Shown here piece by piece: positions 7,249 through 10,468 of a stretch of DNA of 10,468 bases (positions within the stretch are counted from its first letter, which is position 1; each line of letters begins with the position of its first letter). Made by a program: the position numbers and the translations under genes. The DNA comes from UBA10649 sp964597445 (lineage in GTDB: Bacteria > Actinomycetota > Actinomycetes > S36-B12). Below the pieces are notes generated by a model. That model did no database searches. It was not told the DNA's origin and saw only the letters and a program-made list of their open reading frames with translations. The DNA lies in contig CAZQXO010000062.1 of the NCBI GenBank assembly GCA_964597445.1, positions 1-10,468 of the forward strand, given 5' to 3'.

Positions 7249-8202
7249 GTGTCCCACGAGAGCACGAGCACGACACCCCGCATGGTGAGTGTCCTGACGG
7301 AGAACTGGACGATGACGGGACCACGGGACCTGCGAAGCATCGTGCGCATGGCCCAGGAGGCCGAGGACGCCGGATTCGACATGGTCATGGTCAGCGACCA
7401 CGTGGTGCTCGGGCCCTCGGCTGGCAGCTCCGGGCGCATGGCCAATCCGCGCGACTATGCGATGCCCGGCAACCAGGATCCCGCGACTCCTTGGCCGTCC
7501 AACATCGTGCTGCTCAGCGCCATCGCGGCCGCCACCACGCGCATACGGATCGGGGCCATCGCCCTGATCGCCCCCTTGCGGCACCCGCTCGTCCTGGCGC
7601 ACGACCTTGCCGCCCTCGACCTCATGAGCGAGGGACGGCTCGTGATCCAGCCGACCGTGAGCTGGCACCGTGAGGAGTACGACGCGCTCGGTGTCGACTT
7701 CACCAGAAGGGGGCGCATACTCGACGAGCAGCTCGAGATCTGGTCGCAGGTGTGGTCCGAGTCTCCCGTGACGCATCACGGTGAGTTCTTCCACTTCGAC
7801 GACGTCTACCTTGAGCCCAAGCCCTGGAGACCTGGTGGGCCCGCCATGTGGTTCGGAGGCGACCAGGTGCACGGCAAGGTCGTGGAGCGGCTTCTGCGAT
7901 TCGGAAGCGGCTTCCATCCCGTGGGGCGCGTGGAGGCAGGGGACATCGCTCGCCTCCATGGAGCCCTCGCTGACGCAGGCCGGTCGGCGGAGGACTTCGA
8001 GCTCGTCGGCGGGACCAGAGTGGCCTTTCCCTCGGACGAGTCGGTGGCCTCGCTCCCCGAGGCGCTCGAGGAGATTCCACGCCAGCAGGCCCTCGGCTTC
8101 ACGACGTTCGCGATCAAGCCGTCGATCTTCATCGACGAGCGCGCTCGGCACGCGGACTTCTGCCGAGAGGTCATGGCCCGGGTCGAGGCTCTCACGCCAT
8201 GA
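7249..8202 (+). CDS. LLM-class flavin/F420-dependent oxidoreductase
   Basis: A 317-residue bacterial luciferase-like protein, a TIM-barrel enzyme that uses reduced FMN or F420 for hydride transfer or monooxygenation. Recognisable blocks are AEDAGFDMVMVSDHVVLG (38-55), TTRIRIGAIALIAPLRHPLV (96-115), LAALDLMSEGRLVIQPTVSW (120-139), the REEYDALGVDFTRRGRILDE segment (141-160) with LEIWSQVW following, and LEPKPWRPGGPAMWFGG (188-204). The length is typical. The chosen GTG start rests on AAGG 7 nt upstream. Its stop overlaps the start of P450 B (ATGA, 8199-8202), so the two are probably made together and may act on the same substrate in sequence. The family spans FMN monooxygenases and F420 dehydrogenases or reductases, and I cannot tell from motifs which cofactor is used. 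No flavin reductase partner is nearby, which slightly favours F420. Confidence 0.9.
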   Translation: MSHESTSTTPRMVSVLTENWTMTGPRDLRSIVRMAQEAEDAGFDMVMVSDHVVLGPSAGSSGRMANPRDYAMPGNQDPATPWPSNIVLLSAIAAATTRIRIGAIALIAPLRHPLVLAHDLAALDLMSEGRLVIQPTVSWHREEYDALGVDFTRRGRILDEQLEIWSQVWSESPVTHHGEFFHFDDVYLEPKPWRPGGPAMWFGGDQVHGKVVERLLRFGSGFHPVGRVEAGDIARLHGALADAGRSAEDFELVGGTRVAFPSDESVASLPEALEEIPRQQALGFTTFAIKPSIFIDERARHADFCREVMARVEALTP

Positions 8203-9371
8203 CGACCTTCGCCGAGACCATCACGGTCGAGCAGCTCGATGACGATCCCTACCCCGTGTACGCGAGGCTCCGTCAGGACGAGCCGGTGGCCTGGGTACCC
8301 GCAGTCAACCTGTGGCTGGTGACCCGGGCCACGGACGTCGAGTACGTCACCACGCACCCGGATGTCTTCAGCGCCCGCGTGGACGGCTCCCCACTCGACC
8401 GCTCCTTCGGCGGACCGACCATCCTGACCGTCGACGGCGAGACGCATCTCGACCTGCGCCGCAGCCTTGATGCCAAGTACCGTCCTCGCGAGGTCGCCTC
8501 GTACATCGACGAACTCGTGCGACCGATCGCCGAGGCTGCCCTGACATCCCTGCTCGCTCGTCCTGACCGTCGAGCCGACCTGATGCGCTCCTACTTCGAG
8601 CCGATCTCCGTCCTCAGCCTCGGAGCCGTCCTCGGACTCGGTCATCTGACGGCCGACAGGCTCCAGGACTGGTTCCACGGTCTCGCCATGGGAGCAACGA
8701 ACTTCGAGAACGATCCCGAGAAGCAGCGGATCAACGACGCCACCGCCATCGAGATCGACGACGAGCTGCGACCGCTCATGGAGCGGCTCAGGCGGGAGCC
8801 CGACGGGTCGACGATCGCCTCCATGCTGACGGTCGGACGACTGCGCAGCATCGAGGAGGTCCTGCCGTCGCTCAAGGTGATCATCCTCGGGGGCATGCAG
8901 GAGCCTGGGCACGGCGCCGGATCGTGCTTGCTCGGCCTCCTGTCGGACCCGGACCAGCTTTCCCTCCTGCGGCGGGAGCCGGAGCGCTGGGACGACGCCG
9001 TCCACGAGGGACTCCGCTGGGTCGCGCCCATCGGGACTCAGACACGGCAGGCGGTCACGGCCGTGACCGTCGCCGGCACACCCCTGCCCGCTGGCGCGGC
9101 CGTGGGCGCCGTGGTGGCGAGCGCCTGCCGCGACGAGGACGAGTTCCCCGACCCGGATCGCTTCGACATCAGGCGGCCTCGACGCGCGAACGCCGCCTTC
9201 GGCTACGGCCCCCACTTCTGCGCTGGGCATGCGTTCGCGCGCGGTCAGGAGCGCATCGCCCTCGAGACCCTGGTTTCGACCCTGCCGGATCTGACCCTGG
9301 ACCCCGAGCACGAGTCGCGCATGCGTGGCTGGGAGTTCCGTGCACCCGTCGAGCTACGCGTCATGTGGTGA
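8199..9371 (+). CDS. Cytochrome P450 B with atypical I-helix motif
   Basis: A complete 390-residue soluble bacterial P450. It has the haem loop AFGYGPHFCAGHAFARGQ in canonical FGxGxHxCxG spacing with Cys341, a K-helix EGLR (Glu270, Arg273) and the substrate-side DPDRFDIRR meander (318-326). The I helix reads ILGGMQEPGHGAG (229-241) where most P450s have AGxE/DTT. The acid-alcohol pair that relays protons to the iron-bound oxygen is thus replaced by Gln234-Glu235, followed by Pro236. Such GGxxEP variants are known among bacterial P450s, so the gene need not be inactive. It is well diverged from P450 A in this window. The start overlaps the LLM stop, with GAGG 10 nt upstream. It converges on the GS2 gene with an 8-nt gap. 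No redox partner gene is adjacent. Substrate unknown. Confidence 0.94.
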   Translation: MTTFAETITVEQLDDDPYPVYARLRQDEPVAWVPAVNLWLVTRATDVEYVTTHPDVFSARVDGSPLDRSFGGPTILTVDGETHLDLRRSLDAKYRPREVASYIDELVRPIAEAALTSLLARPDRRADLMRSYFEPISVLSLGAVLGLGHLTADRLQDWFHGLAMGATNFENDPEKQRINDATAIEIDDELRPLMERLRREPDGSTIASMLTVGRLRSIEEVLPSLKVIILGGMQEPGHGAGSCLLGLLSDPDQLSLLRREPERWDDAVHEGLRWVAPIGTQTRQAVTAVTVAGTPLPAGAAVGAVVASACRDEDEFPDPDRFDIRRPRRANAAFGYGPHFCAGHAFARGQERIALETLVSTLPDLTLDPEHESRMRGWEFRAPVELRVMW

Positions 9372-9374
9372 GGA

Positions 9375-9390
9375 AGGACTCAGTAGTCCT
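9375..9390. terminator. Small hairpin at the convergent P450 B/GS2 junction
   Basis: AGGACT (9375-9380) and AGTCCT (9385-9390) form a perfect 6-bp stem with a CAGT loop, just after the P450 B stop and overlapping the last codons of GS2. It is short, has no T-run and lies partly in coding sequence, so termination here is only possible, not shown. It is the only structure seen in the 8-nt gap. Confidence 0.25.
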
Positions 9391-10468
9391 CGATGTACTC
9401 GTCGAGCTCCCACCGCGTCACCTCTCGGGTATCGGGATCATCCACGGCATCCTTGTAGCGCGCCACTTCGTCGCGCTTCATGACGGTGAAGACATCGATG
9501 AACGGCACAGGCAGGTGATCACGCAGGCCGGAGTCGGCGTCGAGCGCATCAAGGGCAGCCTCCAGGCTCATGGGCAGCACCGGACGCGACTCATCCATGT
9601 AGGCCCACCCCTGGGACGCCTCCGGCGGCATGAGTCGCCCCTTGATGCCGTCGAGCGCTGCCGCCAGGACGACAGCGATGACGATGTACGGATTGGCGGA
9701 ACCATCGCCAATGCGCAGCTCCAGTCGGGTGCCCTGGCCACGTTCCGGTGGCACGCGCACCATCGTCGCCCGGTTGTCGTATCCCCAGTCGGCGCGGTAC
9801 GGGGCAAGGGTGTCCGGGCCGAGGCGCTTGTAGGCGTTCACGGTGGGGTTGGTGAACGCCGCGAGGGCCGGAGCATGTGCCAGAACACCGGCGATCATCT
9901 GCTGGGCGAGCTCTGACAGCTCTCCCGCACCATCGTGCATGAGGTTGGTGCCCTCGGCGTCGGTGAGCGAGAAGTGCAGGTGGAAGCCACTGCCGCCCTC
10001 GTCGTTCCAGGGCTTGCCGAGGAACGTTCCCAGGATGCCTCTCGTCGCAGTGACGTCCTTGATCGCCGTCTTGAACATGAAGGTGCGATCGGCGGCATCC
10101 ATCGCCTCGCTGTGCCACAGGTTGATCTCATACTGCGAGGGACAAAACTCATGGTTGCCAGCGAAGGCTCCGATGTTCAGCTGATCCAGCATCCGCAGCA
10201 GGTGGAGATAGTGGCCATCGGGATCGACCTGAGCGCCAGTGGTGTACACGCGGCCGGTCTTGTTGAGGATTCGCTCCCACCCATCGTCGGTGCGCCGAGC
10301 GAAGTAGAACTCCAACTCCGGGCCGCACACAGGATGCAGACCTAGTGCCGCGTACTCATCCAGAACCGATCGGAGTACCGCGCGGGGCGCGATCTCGCTC
10401 CGAGAACCGTCCGGGTTGTCGATGTCGGCGATGGCGTAGGCAACACCCGGCAGCCACGGAACCGGGCG
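9380..10468 (-). CDS. Second glutamine synthetase-like ligase (GS2), N-terminus outside window
   Basis: The frame is open from the TGA at 9380-9382 to the window edge (10468), giving 362 residues. Upstream of the internal GTG at 10330 it still reads as family sequence (VAYAIADIDNPDG, then APRAVLRSVLDEYAALGLHP), so the real start lies beyond the edge, probably 80-90 residues further. Motifs, numbered from the edge, are PELEFYF (Glu51, Glu53), HEFCPSQYEINL (Glu107, Glu114), GSGFHLHFSL (His163, His165), NAYKRL (211-216), the DWGYDNRATMVRVP segment and TRLELRIGDGSANPYI (Glu250, Arg252). No adenylylation-site motif of housekeeping GlnA is evident. It matches the GlnA3/GlnA4/PuuA-like group more than ammonia-using GlnA. 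It differs strongly from GS1, so it is a distinct paralogue and not a recent duplicate. It probably gamma-glutamylates a different amine or a pathway intermediate; this is inference. Confidence 0.92.
   Translation of the reverse strand, partial: RPVPWLPGVAYAIADIDNPDGSRSEIAPRAVLRSVLDEYAALGLHPVCGPELEFYFARRTDDGWERILNKTGRVYTTGAQVDPDGHYLHLLRMLDQLNIGAFAGNHEFCPSQYEINLWHSEAMDAADRTFMFKTAIKDVTATRGILGTFLGKPWNDEGGSGFHLHFSLTDAEGTNLMHDGAGELSELAQQMIAGVLAHAPALAAFTNPTVNAYKRLGPDTLAPYRADWGYDNRATMVRVPPERGQGTRLELRIGDGSANPYIVIAVVLAAALDGIKGRLMPPEASQGWAYMDESRPVLPMSLEAALDALDADSGLRDHLPVPFIDVFTVMKRDEVARYKDAVDDPDTREVTRWELDEYIEDY

Noticed and set aside
7122..7445. N-terminal extension of the permease by 108 residues
   Set aside because: It would cross the divergent promoter region and the LLM coding region. 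The ATG at 7121 has a good ribosome site and matches the usual permease N-terminus.
6058..8151. A 697-codon open frame on the minus strand across the permease start and LLM gene
   Set aside because: It is rich in Arg, His and Gly, matches no family, and overlaps two well-supported genes in other frames. Long antisense frames are expected in GC-rich coding DNA.
7806..9311. A 501-codon minus-strand frame antisense to P450 B
   Set aside because: It lies opposite clear P450 coding sequence and has no recognisable domain; it is a codon-bias shadow.
9380..10330. GS2 as a complete 316-residue gene starting at the GTG at 10330
   Set aside because: Family-like sequence continues in frame to the window edge, and a start at 10330 would drop the whole N-terminal domain.
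1..10468. Mobile element, CRISPR, tRNA/rRNA or toxin-antitoxin content
   Set aside because: No transposase, integrase, repeat array, RNA-gene signature or small coupled gene pair was seen. Apart from the two hairpins and the dyads, no repeats stood out.

Overview
This is a dense, GC-rich window with almost no non-coding DNA. It carries nine protein genes: eight complete, and one running off the right edge. Base composition, two class I bacterial P450s, a luciferase-like (LLM) oxidoreductase of the type common in F420-using bacteria, GTG/ATG starts and ATGA-coupled gene pairs all suggest a high-GC actinobacterium. I cannot name the genus.

Layout, left to right. (1) A leftward operon reads from 3212 down to 15: a glutamine synthetase-like ligase, a class I glutamine amidotransferase-like hydrolase and a family III CoA-transferase, with junctions of a 4-nt gap and a 4-nt overlap. 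(2) Divergent from it across an 89-nt spacer is a rightward pair, a zinc alcohol dehydrogenase and cytochrome P450 A (3302-5499), coupled by ATGA. (3) A perfect 23-bp-stem hairpin separates this pair from a leftward APC-type permease (7121-5559). (4) Divergent from the permease, across a 127-nt spacer holding a perfect 11+4+11 inverted repeat, is a second rightward ATGA-coupled pair: an LLM oxidoreductase and cytochrome P450 B (7249-9371). (5) Convergent with that, after 8 nt, is a second, different glutamine synthetase-like gene whose N-terminus lies outside the window.

Taken together, the genes look like a catabolic region for a nitrogen compound, most simply an amine, amino alcohol or amide. 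The permease would import it. One or both GS-like ligases would gamma-glutamylate its amino group. The P450s, LLM enzyme and alcohol dehydrogenase would oxidise the carbon skeleton. The amidotransferase-like protein would release glutamate, and the CoA-transferase would activate the resulting acid. The logic parallels the gamma-glutamylated putrescine (Puu), aniline (GS-like plus amidotransferase-like pair) and isopropylamine (IpuC) routes, but with P450 and LLM enzymes in place of the usual oxidases. The families are well supported by motifs. The pathway and substrate are inference. No ferredoxin, ferredoxin reductase, aldehyde dehydrogenase or regulator gene is present in the window. No RNA genes, CRISPR, IS elements or phage genes were seen.
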